From Bacillus sp. EB01 (GTDB taxonomy: Bacteria; Bacillota; Bacilli; Bacillales; Cytobacillaceae), in contig NZ_HG964497.1 in assembly GCF_000613125.1 (NCBI RefSeq), positions 3,893,976 through 3,957,975 on the forward strand: 64,000 bases of DNA, in the 5' to 3' direction. Shown here in pieces: positions 38,896 through 46,817 of the stretch (positions are counted from its first letter, which is position 1; every line of letters starts with the position of its first letter). The notes under the pieces are model-generated. The model ran no database searches. It saw nothing but the letters and a program-made list of their open reading frames with translations, and had not been told where the DNA came from. Both the position numbers and the translations under genes were made by a program.

Positions 38896-39077
38896 TCGTT
38901 TTATTTAGATTCTTTTGTGGTTGTTCGCTTGTTATTAATTCGCGGTGAACCTCAATAAATTATAGACGCAGCTATATATGTACCTTCTATAATAAAAAAA
39001 GAAAGTTAAAAAAATTTATTAGATAAATTGAAACAAATCGATAAGGCAATCGACTTGTATATAAAGGAGGGATGAGA

Positions 39078-39635
39078 GTGGGGGGTCAGCTGGATATTGA
39101 GGATCTATATGAGTACTACCATAAAGACGTCTATCAATTTTGCTTATACTTTACCAATTCCGTTCAGGATGCGGAGGATTTAACTCAGGACACTTTTATG
39201 AAGGCTATGAAGAATTTAAAAACTCTAAAGAACCATGATCGAGCTAAATACTGGCTGTTATCAATTGCAAGGCATAGTGCTATTGACCATATACGAAAAA
39301 GAAAATTGAAAACGATTTTACCCGCATTAATTGAACGCTTAAAAATGTCTTCTTCGATGGAAAATTCGTTAGATGAACATGTCCTGAAGATGGAGAAATG
39401 GGAAGAAGTCCAACAAGCCCTTTTAAAGTTAAAACCTGACTATCGGACGATTCTTATTTTACGAGGATTGCAGGAGCTTACAATAAAAGAAACCTCAGAA
39501 GTACTGCAGCAAACGGAATTAAAGGTGCGTGTCGATTTTCATAGGGCAGTCAAGGAATTAAAGAAACACATGGGAGTTACGGAAAGGATGGTGCTAGCAG
39601 ATGGAAAAGAACGAAAAGCTGACTCTCGAAGCTAA
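39078..39635 (+). CDS. ECF-type RNA polymerase sigma factor
   Basis: 185 residues. Region 2: DAEDLTQDTFMKAMKNL and YWLLSIARHSAIDHIRKRK (about 35-80). Region 4: LKPDYRTILILRGLQELTIK with the helix-turn-helix TSEVLQQTELKVRVDFHRAV. GTG 39078 is chosen over ATG 39072 because AAAGGAGG ends at 39070, leaving the right spacing only for the GTG. Overlaps the next gene by 35 nt, so the two are translationally coupled. Likely an envelope-stress regulon; target promoters unknown. Confidence 0.92.
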   Translation: MGGQLDIEDLYEYYHKDVYQFCLYFTNSVQDAEDLTQDTFMKAMKNLKTLKNHDRAKYWLLSIARHSAIDHIRKRKLKTILPALIERLKMSSSMENSLDEHVLKMEKWEEVQQALLKLKPDYRTILILRGLQELTIKETSEVLQQTELKVRVDFHRAVKELKKHMGVTERMVLADGKERKADSRS

Positions 39636-41085
39636 ACAATTGCTCAAACCAATTACATACCGGCCTTCGCTGGAACCTCGGAAAGCTTTTGTTGATGAAT
39701 TACATTATAAGCTGCTTAATACTAAAAGGAAAAAAAGACTGCAAGTTAAACCAATTGCTGCTTTTTGCCTAACAGCTTTACTGCTTATTGTTGTCCTGTT
39801 GTCCTATATTAATAAGTCTGATCTAGATTTAGCAGCAGAACCGGAAAAGCCATTTCCTATTGAATCGGTTTCCAGCCTTAAGCCAGTGCAAACACTTGAG
39901 TACGGAAGTGAACAGGGGCAGGCAGGTTTATATTTTATGGGAACAGATGAAACGCTGCCGGTCACTGTAACAAGTTTTGATATTGAAGACGGTACCTTTT
40001 ATCTTTTGGATGAAGCGAGGAGGCAGGTGCTGGTTGTGGGTAACAACGGCAGCACAAAGTCATTCCCGCTTAAAGGCGAAAGCAATACAACTGGAACCCT
40101 CACTGATATCCTTGTAACACCAGATAATCAGATTTATATTTTAAATACAGCTAGCCCCGTTGTTGTCTATCAATATACGGAAGAAGGCAAATTAGTCGAA
40201 ACCTTTGACTTGAGTAAACATCAATTGTTTTTTCCAAATGAACTAGGCTTTTTCGAAAATATAGGTGTTGTGGTAAGCCAAAATCAGGAACAAGTTTTAA
40301 ATTTAAAAAAAGGTGAGATGTTGGAAGAAAACGCTCTTCCGTATCATTTTGCAACCACTCATCAAAAGCAGGCTGTATTAACAATAAATGAAGATGATGT
40401 TCCTACAAAATTAGATATTCACTATGATGAAGGAAAGGGTCCAAGTTCTATAGAATCGGTTAAGGATGAGCAAATCCTATTTACTAAAACAGAGGTACCA
40501 CGGGTATTTTCTCCTATTTCAGAAACACACGTCTATGCATTAAATAAACAAGGGCAAACCATGGGGGGAATTCGAATTCCAATTGAAAATTTCCTTGAGG
40601 TACCTCAAACGATAGAATCTTACATCAAAGCCGATAAAAATAAGCTGTATTTACTGTCACCTGAGAAGGAGCATATAGCGATTTATGAATTAACACTTGG
40701 AAAAAGCTATGAAAGTTATTTACAAGGACAACTGACCAAAGTAGAAGTAGGCTTTGATTATAAAACATTTGGCAAGCCTATCCCGGAACTTGAAGCAGAA
40801 ATCAAAAAGTTATTTGCGGGCGGGACAATTTTTTCCCAATATGGGGATGAAGCTAGTGTTAATGGAGCAGCCATTGATAATGAAGGAACCGTCATCATTG
40901 ATTTTAAGGAGTTTTTCTCCGGTAGCCCTTCTAGTTACCAGTCCCAGGAAATCTCTCAGGCACTTAATCAGGCTATATTTGAAAAGTTTCCCGAAGTAAA
41001 GCAAGTATATCTCCAATTCGACGGAAGCTTTAGTGCATGGTGTGTTTGGATGCAAACAACAGAGGAGCCCTGGAAACGGCCGTAA
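39601..41085 (+). CDS. Membrane-anchored anti-sigma-like protein with propeller and GerMN-like C-terminus
   Basis: 494 residues. Cytoplasmic N-terminus (about 1-49) without the zinc HxxxCxxC motif, one membrane helix (IAAFCLTALLLIVVLLSYI, about 50-68), then an extracellular part. Residues about 100-380 show NHL/YVTN-like repeats (FDIEDGTFYLLDEARRQVLV, TDILVTPDNQIYILN). Residues about 395-480 resemble the GerMN domain (VIIDFKEFFSGSPSS, IFEKFPEVKQVYLQFDGS). Coupled to the ECF sigma gene, so it most likely inhibits it and senses an external signal. The domain combination is unusual. Start ATG at 39601. Confidence 0.75.
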   Translation: MEKNEKLTLEAKQLLKPITYRPSLEPRKAFVDELHYKLLNTKRKKRLQVKPIAAFCLTALLLIVVLLSYINKSDLDLAAEPEKPFPIESVSSLKPVQTLEYGSEQGQAGLYFMGTDETLPVTVTSFDIEDGTFYLLDEARRQVLVVGNNGSTKSFPLKGESNTTGTLTDILVTPDNQIYILNTASPVVVYQYTEEGKLVETFDLSKHQLFFPNELGFFENIGVVVSQNQEQVLNLKKGEMLEENALPYHFATTHQKQAVLTINEDDVPTKLDIHYDEGKGPSSIESVKDEQILFTKTEVPRVFSPISETHVYALNKQGQTMGGIRIPIENFLEVPQTIESYIKADKNKLYLLSPEKEHIAIYELTLGKSYESYLQGQLTKVEVGFDYKTFGKPIPELEAEIKKLFAGGTIFSQYGDEASVNGAAIDNEGTVIIDFKEFFSGSPSSYQSQEISQALNQAIFEKFPEVKQVYLQFDGSFSAWCVWMQTTEEPWKRP

Positions 41086-41229
41086 ACTATAAAAATTGAC
41101 AAGAAATTGTAAGAATTTATGAAATAAAGAAGAACATCAAAAGAACATATATGTTTTTGCTGTGAGAAAAGTTTACCTAGAATAAATAAAAAGGTATGTT
41201 TGGCCCTCAATAAAACCCTAATAATTTCC

Positions 41230-41268
41230 AAAGCTTGGAGCTATATTTTCGGTCTCCAAGCTTTTTTG
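41230..41268 (+). terminator. Terminator of the sigma/anti-sigma operon
   Basis: AAGCTTGGAG (41231-41240) with CTCCAAGCTT (41254-41263), followed by TTTTT. Confidence 0.9.
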
Positions 41269-41336
41269 GTTTTAATATATTTTTCAAAACAGTTGCTAAT
41301 CTATTGGTGAATTGAAGTTCTATTTATGTTCTTTTT

Positions 41337-41699
41337 TTACCTAGATATGTATTCATGCAATAGGGTAAACTTCCCTGAATAGATCAATGTCAATGCTGTA
41401 ACATACTTATTATATTTGCTTAAGATTACTTTACTTGAGGAATCCAAATTTCTGATTTGCTTGATAGGGAGTTTCTTTTTTTCTAAGAATGAAGTTTTCA
41501 AACTATTATTCGTATTAATTGTTTCCGCCAATTTCTTTGCCTCTTGACGTACTTCCTGTTTTTTCGGACTTGAGTTAGTTAAATCGGAAAAAGTAATATT
41601 AAAGTCTTTTAACAATACCGTAAAAGCTAATATTTCTTTTTGTAATTCACTAATCGTTTTCTTGGGTATTTCTACTGAATTATTATTAACTTTGTACAT
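41337..41699 (-). CDS. Free-standing sigma-I C-terminal-domain-like protein
   Basis: 120 residues. Residues about 12-118 run parallel to the C-terminal domain of the sporulation/heat sigma factor SigI: EILAFTVLLKDFNITFSDL, then NSSPKKQEVRQEAKKLAETI, KKKLPIKQI, a helix-turn-helix-like region, and YVTALTLIYSGKFTLLHEYI. The usual sigma region 2 is absent, so it cannot be a normal sigma factor. ATG 41699 is preferred to an in-frame start at 41753 because TGGAG precedes it. It converges on the ECF/anti-sigma operon. It may bind sigma-I -35 sites or the RsgI anti-sigma. Homology is from memory, not computed. Confidence 0.6.
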   Translation of the reverse strand: MYKVNNNSVEIPKKTISELQKEILAFTVLLKDFNITFSDLTNSSPKKQEVRQEAKKLAETINTNNSLKTSFLEKKKLPIKQIRNLDSSSKVILSKYNKYVTALTLIYSGKFTLLHEYISR

Positions 41700-41921
41700 A
41701 AAATCTCCACTGAAAAAGGAACTGTATTTTGTTTTATAATGATAGGCTAGCAACTATTTATTAGAGTATCACAATGGTACATAGTTGTTTTATACAGTTT
41801 GTTTTCATTTTGATTATGTATATTGCAAAGTATTACAAAGTTTAAACAATATAAGGGCGTTGCTTAGTGAGGTGAGAATGCTTACCTAATTAGTCCAAAC
41901 CCCTAAAATTTCGCATTTAGA

Positions 41922-42072
41922 AAGTGAAGCCGTATCAGTTCCCGAACAGAGGTGCTAATGCGTGAAAAGGTAACAGAGAAGCTGTATCAGTGCCGGAACA
42001 GAGTCGCAGAGCGAAAAGGTAACAGAGAAACCTTATCAGTGTCCAATAGGGTCACCGCGGCGTGAAAAGGAA
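41922..42072 (+). repeat. Three-copy tandem repeat of about 50 bp
   Basis: Units share GTATCAGT (41932, 41984; TTATCAGT at 42033), then a CCGGAACAGAG-like part and GCGTGAAAAGGTAACAGAGAA. Copies drift in length (52 and 49 bp) and in sequence. The surrounding 41700-42411 gap has no other supported feature; a 64-codon minus-strand frame at 42178-42372 has no good start site. Confidence 0.75.
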
Positions 42073-42411
42073 AGAAGATTAATATTGCTTTGCATCAAGC
42101 CCCACTTTAATTACGTTGTATATCAATATTCCGTTTTTAACATTTCCTCTTTTGTTATTATTCGATTCACCCCCCTCTTAAAAGTTTGCCGCCAATCTCA
42201 AAGTTAGTTCATTTGTTTTAAGTAGGAAGTCGATCAAGCTATAACAATAAGTGGCAGCAAGCAACTTATTTTTGTAAAACAATGGTTTAAACATAGTAAT
42301 TTGTTCCCGCTTTTTAATATTTTTGTTTAATTCGGTGCGTAGAGGGAATCTATGCCGTGGAAAGGAGGACACATAAATAATAAGTAATTTACAGTGAAAA
42401 TGGAGGATTAT

Positions 42412-43029
42412 ATGAAATTTGTTAAAGGTTTGATTTGCCTTGGTATTTTTGCTTTATGTTTCGGTGCACCATCCAAAAAAGTAGAAGCATCACAGTTATC
42501 TTTTGGTTCGACAGGAAAGCAGGTTATACATACTCAGACACTTTTAAAAGAAATGGGTTATTTTAATACACAACCTACAGGCTATTATGGCCCGATCACA
42601 GAAAATGCGGTAAAAAGATTTCAACAGGATCTCAACATTGAACCGCTGGGCATCATAGGTGCACAAACATCAAAGAAACTTAAGGAAATCGAATTGATGG
42701 CACATGTCGTCCACGGTGAGGCACGCGGCGAAAGCTATGAAGGGCAGGTTGCGGTGGCAGCTGTCATCCTGAACCGATTGCAATCAAAAGAGTTTCCCCA
42801 AACCGTATCAGGTGTAATTTTCGAAAGGAATGCCTTCACTGCAGTTAATGATGGCCAGTACTATTATATTCCAGATTCATCAGCATACCAGGCTGCAAGG
42901 GATGCATTACTAGGTTGGGATCCGAGCGGCGGTGCAATGTATTACTATAACCCACGGCTTGCAACTGATAAATGGATTTTCTCCCGTCAGGTAATAAAGC
43001 AAATCGGGAACCATAAATTTGCGATTTAA
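42412..43029 (+). CDS. SleB-type cell-wall hydrolase (spore cortex-lytic enzyme family)
   Basis: 205 residues. Sec signal peptide (LICLGIFALCFGAPS, cleavage near EAS), a peptidoglycan-binding domain (about 30-88: GSTGKQVIHTQTLLKEMGYF, YGPITENAVKRFQ), then the hydrolase_2 domain (about 100-205) with catalytic glutamate in VVHGEARGESYEGQ and PNAF-type FERNAFTAVNDGQYY. Shorter than SleB (about 305 residues) because the linker is reduced. Lytic transglycosylase activity on cortex muramic-delta-lactam is known for the family. ATG 42412 behind TGGAGGA. Confidence 0.88.
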   Translation: MKFVKGLICLGIFALCFGAPSKKVEASQLSFGSTGKQVIHTQTLLKEMGYFNTQPTGYYGPITENAVKRFQQDLNIEPLGIIGAQTSKKLKEIELMAHVVHGEARGESYEGQVAVAAVILNRLQSKEFPQTVSGVIFERNAFTAVNDGQYYYIPDSSAYQAARDALLGWDPSGGAMYYYNPRLATDKWIFSRQVIKQIGNHKFAI

Positions 43030-43040
43030 CACATCAGGGA

Positions 43041-43066
43041 AAAGGCTGCCAGGGCAGCCTTTTTCA
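43041..43066 (+). terminator. Rho-independent terminator
   Basis: AAAGGCTGC and GCAGCCTTT with a 4-base loop, then TTC. Confidence 0.85.
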
Positions 43067-43202
43067 CATTTTTCCATGTTTATGCCTGAATATGAGGGGT
43101 ATCTCTACTTGATATAAGCAGTTAAAGACCAAAAGAGAAAAAACTTTTTGTATTGGCCCTATTAGGACCAAAATTCAACTTTTGTTTAGGGGGAGAAAAT
43201 AC

Positions 43203-43409
43203 ATGGCAAAAAGCAAAGCTAAGATAGGCGACCGCATTTCCTTTCAAAGAAAAGACCTGTCAATTGAAGGGGAAGTAGAAATCGTGAGAGACAATAGTGT
43301 GATTGTTAAAGTCTCTGATGAGGCTAAACAAATATTTGATTATGAAACACCGAGAACAGTGGTCAAGCATTCTAATTATGTGATCCTGGAACCGTCCCTA
43401 ACTGTATAA
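43203..43409 (+). CDS. DUF2187 (YkvS-like) protein
   Basis: 68 residues. One SH3-like barrel: KIGDRISFQRKDLSIEGEVE, NSVIVKVSDEAKQ, YETPRTVVKHSNYVIL. The DUF2187 family is confined to Bacilli and is uncharacterised. ATG 43203 behind GGGGGAGAA; the longer frame from 43182 starts inside the ribosome site. Confidence 0.85.
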   Translation: MAKSKAKIGDRISFQRKDLSIEGEVEIVRDNSVIVKVSDEAKQIFDYETPRTVVKHSNYVILEPSLTV

Positions 43410-43494
43410 AGAGGGACAGTGAGTGCAAAAGACAAGCGAATATATGCTTGGTTTGACTCCAACCAAGAAATAACAGGATAGATTTTAACAAATA

Positions 43495-43530
43495 GAGGCT
43501 GTCCAAAAGTATACCTTTGGGACAGCCTCT
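43495..43530. terminator. Bidirectional hairpin between DUF2187 and gdnD genes
   Basis: GAGGCTGTCC (43495-43504) with GGACAGCCTC (43520-43529). T tracts are modest on both sides, so efficiency is uncertain. Confidence 0.6.
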
Positions 43531-43549
43531 TAATTCTCCAAGAGTTAAA

Positions 43550-43867
43550 TTAAGAAACCAGTTTTAGTCCAATTGCTGACCCTAAAACCATAGATATGAA
43601 GACAATTCTCTTCCAATCCTTCGATTCTCCATAAAATAACATTCCAACTAAGGCACCGCCGACAACACCAATTCCAGTCCAAATTGCATAACCTGTTCCC
43701 ATAGGAATAAAACGCAATGAATAACTGAGTAGTGCAAGACTTAAGCCAAATCCTAAAATAAGTAAAACGACGGTTTGCCAATTTCGTTTGACAGACAACT
43801 GGTTAATCATTGCAACACCAAATGTCTCCAATAAGCCTGCTAAAATTAGAGTAAACCAAGCCATCAA
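43550..43867 (-). CDS. gdnD: Guanidinium exporter subunit, SMR family
   Basis: 105 residues, four membrane helices. Conserved SMR glutamate in [14 protein letters not shown] and the [19 protein letters not shown] motif. Equivalent to B. subtilis YkkD/GdnD, which pairs with YkkC/GdnC as a guanidinium/proton antiporter. It overlaps the upstream partner by 4 nt. Regulated by the riboswitch in front of the pair. Confidence 0.92.
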   Translation of the reverse strand: MMAWFTLILAGLLETFGVAMINQLSVKRNWQTVVLLILGFGLSLALLSYSLRFIPMGTGYAIWTGIGVVGGALVGMLFYGESKDWKRIVFISMVLGSAIGLKLVS

Positions 43868-44205
43868 GATTCAACCCCTTTCTCTTGACTTTCATCAGTT
43901 ACTATTTTTAAGCCGATGACCCCGGCTAACAGTATGGCTATTAGAACAATTTTTCCCCAATTAAATGGTTCTCCAAAGAATAGTATTTCTGAAATAACAG
44001 TACCTGCTGTTCCTAATCCCACAAAAATGGCGTAGACCGTTCCAGCAGGAAGTACCTGTGCCGCTGTAATCATTAAATAGTTGCTGACGATAATAGCGAT
44101 AACCGTCCCAGTCCAAGTCCAAAAATCATAAGCATGAGTCAATCCTATTACCCAAAAAACTTCCAAAAAGGCTGCAATAAATACTTTAATCCAGTTTTTA
44201 TTCAT
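43864..44205 (-). CDS. gdnC: Guanidinium exporter subunit, SMR family
   Basis: 113 residues, four membrane helices. SMR glutamate in [14 protein letters not shown] and [20 protein letters not shown]. Equivalent to B. subtilis YkkC/GdnC. First gene behind the guanidine-I riboswitch on the minus strand. ATG with AGGTGTC upstream. Exports guanidinium, sparing the cell its toxicity. Confidence 0.93.
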   Translation of the reverse strand: MNKNWIKVFIAAFLEVFWVIGLTHAYDFWTWTGTVIAIIVSNYLMITAAQVLPAGTVYAIFVGLGTAGTVISEILFFGEPFNWGKIVLIAILLAGVIGLKIVTDESQEKGVES

Positions 44206-44233
44206 TTAGATGACACCTCCGACTATTTATTAT

Positions 44234-44362
44234 TCCAAAAAACAAAGAAGCCTGAGAAAAAACTGTAAAAACAGTTTCTCCCAGGCTTTTATCCTTCCGT
44301 GACACAGCAAGCTGTGAGTTTTCTCTCGGACCAGACCAACAGCAAGTTGCGGAACCCTAGAA
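44234..44362 (-). ncRNA. Guanidine-I (ykkC) riboswitch with intrinsic terminator
   Basis: Reading the minus strand: CTAGGGTTCCGC, then GGTCTGGTCCGAGAG and CACGGAAGG, all hallmark ykkC-motif segments (plus coordinates 44291-44362). It is followed by a terminator stem AAGCCTGGGAGAAACTG with CAGTTTTTTCTCAGGCTT (44247-44285) and a T-rich tail. Guanidine binding is known to favour the open form of the expression platform. Sits 30 nt before gdnC. Confidence 0.95.
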
Positions 44363-44389
44363 AACATTTTTAATATACAATTATTTTTA

Positions 44390-44417
44390 ATTATACACAT
44401 TTTACATATGAAATCAA
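44390..44417 (-). promoter_or_regulatory. Sigma-A promoter for the guanidine riboswitch operon
   Basis: -35 TTGATT (44412-44417) and -10 TATAAT (44390-44395) with a 16-bp spacer, about 28 nt before the aptamer. Confidence 0.7.
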
Positions 44418-44518
44418 GGGAGGGACACAAAGCGTGCACAAGACAAAACTTAACCTATTGTTAAAATCAAAAGCAAATTGATTTTTATTCTATTATCATT
44501 ACCTTATCGATTTCAGGA

Positions 44519-44935
44519 TTAATCGTATATTACAGCTTTTCCTTGTTCACGTAACTTCTTTAAAGATGAAAGCATATGATTTATTTCATCATCGGAATGT
44601 CTTTCCCATGAACTTAATTCTGCTATTATTTTCAAAGGACATTTAGACCTGTAAGAACGTGTTGGATTTCCAGGAAATCTTTTGTCAGTTAAGTTCGGAT
44701 CATTTTCGAAATCACCTAATGGTTCTACAATAAAAATTCTTTCCTTTGAGTTTGATGTTGCTAATTCAGCACCCCATTTAGCAGCATCTAATGTTGCAGT
44801 AAAGTAAATATAATTAGATTTTTTATCTTGATAATTGGATAAGTGTTGTGGTTCTAATAAGTCTCCAATTTTTAATTCGGCTTTCGTACCATGAAAAAAA
44901 GGACCTTTATCTAAGACGTCTTTTTTGTCATTCAT
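44519..44935 (-). CDS. arr: NAD-dependent rifamycin ADP-ribosyltransferase
   Basis: 138 residues, full length for Arr. GPFFHGTKAELKIGDLL at the N-terminus holds the NAD-contact histidine; YIYFTATLDAAKWGAELA and the diagnostic DKRFPGNPTRSYRS (about 93-106) follow. The enzyme ADP-ribosylates rifamycins at O21 and inactivates them. Ribosome site AAAGAGGTG. It lies alone between the guanidine operon and a GNAT gene, with no mobile element, so it looks like a native gene of the soil type. Confidence 0.93.
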   Translation of the reverse strand: MNDKKDVLDKGPFFHGTKAELKIGDLLEPQHLSNYQDKKSNYIYFTATLDAAKWGAELATSNSKERIFIVEPLGDFENDPNLTDKRFPGNPTRSYRSKCPLKIIAELSSWERHSDDEINHMLSSLKKLREQGKAVIYD

Positions 44936-45159
44936 ACTGATACACCTCTTTATTTTTAGATTTGTAAATAACAGTATAGTATAGGATTTACAAAAAAAGC
45001 AGTCTATAAATTATTTATTATTAGTTGTAATATATAAGTAGAAGAATGATATCGAACGACAAATACTTTTATTTACGGTTTGAATTAGCATCACCATTTT
45101 TGGTTGTTCCCGATATTTGGACTGGCATATGGTTTTATACTTAAAAAAGTTATATTGAG

Positions 45160-45252
45160 CAATAGGGCGCATTAATCCAAGAAGGATTTACCGCCTTTTT
45201 TGTTGAATTCCTTTATTGGGTTTAAGTGGACAGTCAGTCAAAGAGAAATATG
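45160..45252 (+). repeat. Terminator-like hairpin plus dispersed repeat
   Basis: GGGCG..AATCC with GGATT..CCGCC and TTTTTT (about 45166-45202), then GTTGAATTCCTTTATTGGGT, and further on CAGTCAGTCAAAGAGAAA, a copy of the dispersed repeat also seen at 27314. No plus-strand gene lies upstream, so the hairpin is probably part of the repeat. The rest of 44936-45277 holds nothing I can name. Confidence 0.45.
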
Positions 45253-45277
45253 TATTTTTGAAGGGTGGATTTAAGTA

Positions 45278-45718
45278 ATGGAAATAAGAAAACCAAATGA
45301 TTTGGAACTCAAAGAGGTTTTATCCCTCTCTCCACAAGCTTTATATGAAGGAACATTAGGTATGATTAAACCATCAAAAGAAAAAGTTGAACAACTGATT
45401 AAGCCGCTCCTAATAAAAGGATGTTACTATCTAATAGCAACAGAAAATGATGTTTTAATGGGATGGATTCTCTTGGGAAAAAGTAAAGACCAATTAACCG
45501 ATAAGATAAATGGATTTATTTATGAGCTATTTGTTTTAGAAGACTTTAGAGGACAGGGTATTTCGAAAAAATTGATGAAGTCAGGTATTGACAATTTAAA
45601 ACAAGATAGAATTTCTGAAGTTCGACTAAGCGCATTTGTAGGTAACCATGCAATTAAAATGTATGAAAAATTAGGATTTAATACAAAGACAGTTACGATG
45701 AGTATGACAATAGTTTAG
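45278..45718 (+). CDS. GNAT-family N-acetyltransferase
   Basis: 146 residues. Acetyl-CoA motif ELFVLEDFRGQGISKKLMKS (about 87-106) and the C-terminal NHAIKMYEKLGFNTKT. Substrate unknown. ATG behind GAAGGGTGG. Different from the other two GNAT genes in the window (20908 and 49907). Confidence 0.85.
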   Translation: MEIRKPNDLELKEVLSLSPQALYEGTLGMIKPSKEKVEQLIKPLLIKGCYYLIATENDVLMGWILLGKSKDQLTDKINGFIYELFVLEDFRGQGISKKLMKSGIDNLKQDRISEVRLSAFVGNHAIKMYEKLGFNTKTVTMSMTIV

Positions 45719-45775
45719 GCTATAACTGGCTCAGATAGTACAATGCTTTCTGAACGTTATATTTTTGTGAATTTA

Positions 45776-46663
45776 TCAGTGGTTCTGTATGATGTCCAAG
45801 TTTGTACTATTTATTAGACCCATAAAAGTCTTCCCTAAAATAAATTCCTTTTGTTCTTGAGGAATGTCTAAAGAATCAACCCAACTCCTTTTATCCGAGT
45901 AATCGTACTCATTAAACCTCTTCATTCCATATGGTCCATCGCAGCCATATAATACTTTTCGATATCCAAGGGCCTGAACTACATTTCTTACGATAGCGGG
46001 GGTAAGGTAATCACTCGATGTGTCCACAAAAACATTGGGTTTTTCCATTGCATAGTGCCAGAGGCTTTTCCAAAAAGGAAGTCCTGCATGGGCATAAATA
46101 ACCTTGAGATTGGGATATTTGTCAGGTAAGTATTTGTAGGAGTCTGGTTCTGAAGATAGATGAATAATCATTGGAATGTCTCTGTTTTGGCATAAGGCTC
46201 CAATGGAATCAAGTTCTTGAATACTATACTTATGCATGAATGGATGGGCTTTTACTCCAATAAAACCAGTTAGGTTAAGGTATGTTTCTAACGTCTCAAC
46301 AGATTCTGGTACAGTTGGGTTAACGGCAGCCCAGCCTAGAAAACGATCAGGATAACGTTTTAATGCATTTGCTACAATGTCATTATCTGGATCGGTAAAA
46401 ATCTTAAAGTTTCCATTAACTTTAAAGTAACCATCTTTAACTAATCCGTCATAAATTTTAAAGCCTATTTTGGGGAAATTCATGATTAACAAGCGAAATA
46501 AGCGGTGTAAATAATCCTGGTATGTACTTTCTTTTTCATACATTGTTTCATTAAAAGGTGGCATTAATACGGTTTTCTCAACGTTGTTTTTATCCATCTC
46601 TTCAATCATTTTTTCTAGCGCTAACATCGTTTCATCAACATGGAAATGGCAATCAATAATCAT
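45776..46663 (-). CDS. Amidohydrolase family protein (amidohydrolase_2)
   Basis: 295 residues. Metal-binding HxH at the start (IDCHFHVDE), GWAAVNPTVPESVE, GFIGVKAHPFMHKY, MIIHLSSEPDSYKYLPDKYP, VIYAHAGLPFW and YGCDGPYGM, the usual order of TIM-barrel metal ligands. Members are hydrolases or decarboxylases of carboxylated small molecules. Monocistronic, minus strand; no partner hints at the substrate. Ribosome site not obvious apart from a weak AAGGTTG. Confidence 0.85.
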   Translation of the reverse strand: MIIDCHFHVDETMLALEKMIEEMDKNNVEKTVLMPPFNETMYEKESTYQDYLHRLFRLLIMNFPKIGFKIYDGLVKDGYFKVNGNFKIFTDPDNDIVANALKRYPDRFLGWAAVNPTVPESVETLETYLNLTGFIGVKAHPFMHKYSIQELDSIGALCQNRDIPMIIHLSSEPDSYKYLPDKYPNLKVIYAHAGLPFWKSLWHYAMEKPNVFVDTSSDYLTPAIVRNVVQALGYRKVLYGCDGPYGMKRFNEYDYSDKRSWVDSLDIPQEQKEFILGKTFMGLINSTNLDIIQNH

Positions 46664-46817
46664 TTGTAGTCTCAGTCAACCTTTCTTATTTAAATTAAAA
46701 TTTTAATATTAAAAATGTATCAATATTATCACTTCCTACTGGATTTCCTCTCCAAACCGGAAACCCTTAACTAAATGTGTCAGGCATTCTCTCCGTATAA
46801 AACTAGAGCCTTGTCTT

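Noticed and set aside
41922..42072. Possible CRISPR array
   Set aside because: Only three drifting copies, no constant repeat with unique spacers and no cas genes.
42178..42372. 64-codon minus-strand frame
   Set aside because: No ribosome site and no recognisable domain; gap is AT-rich and favours chance frames.
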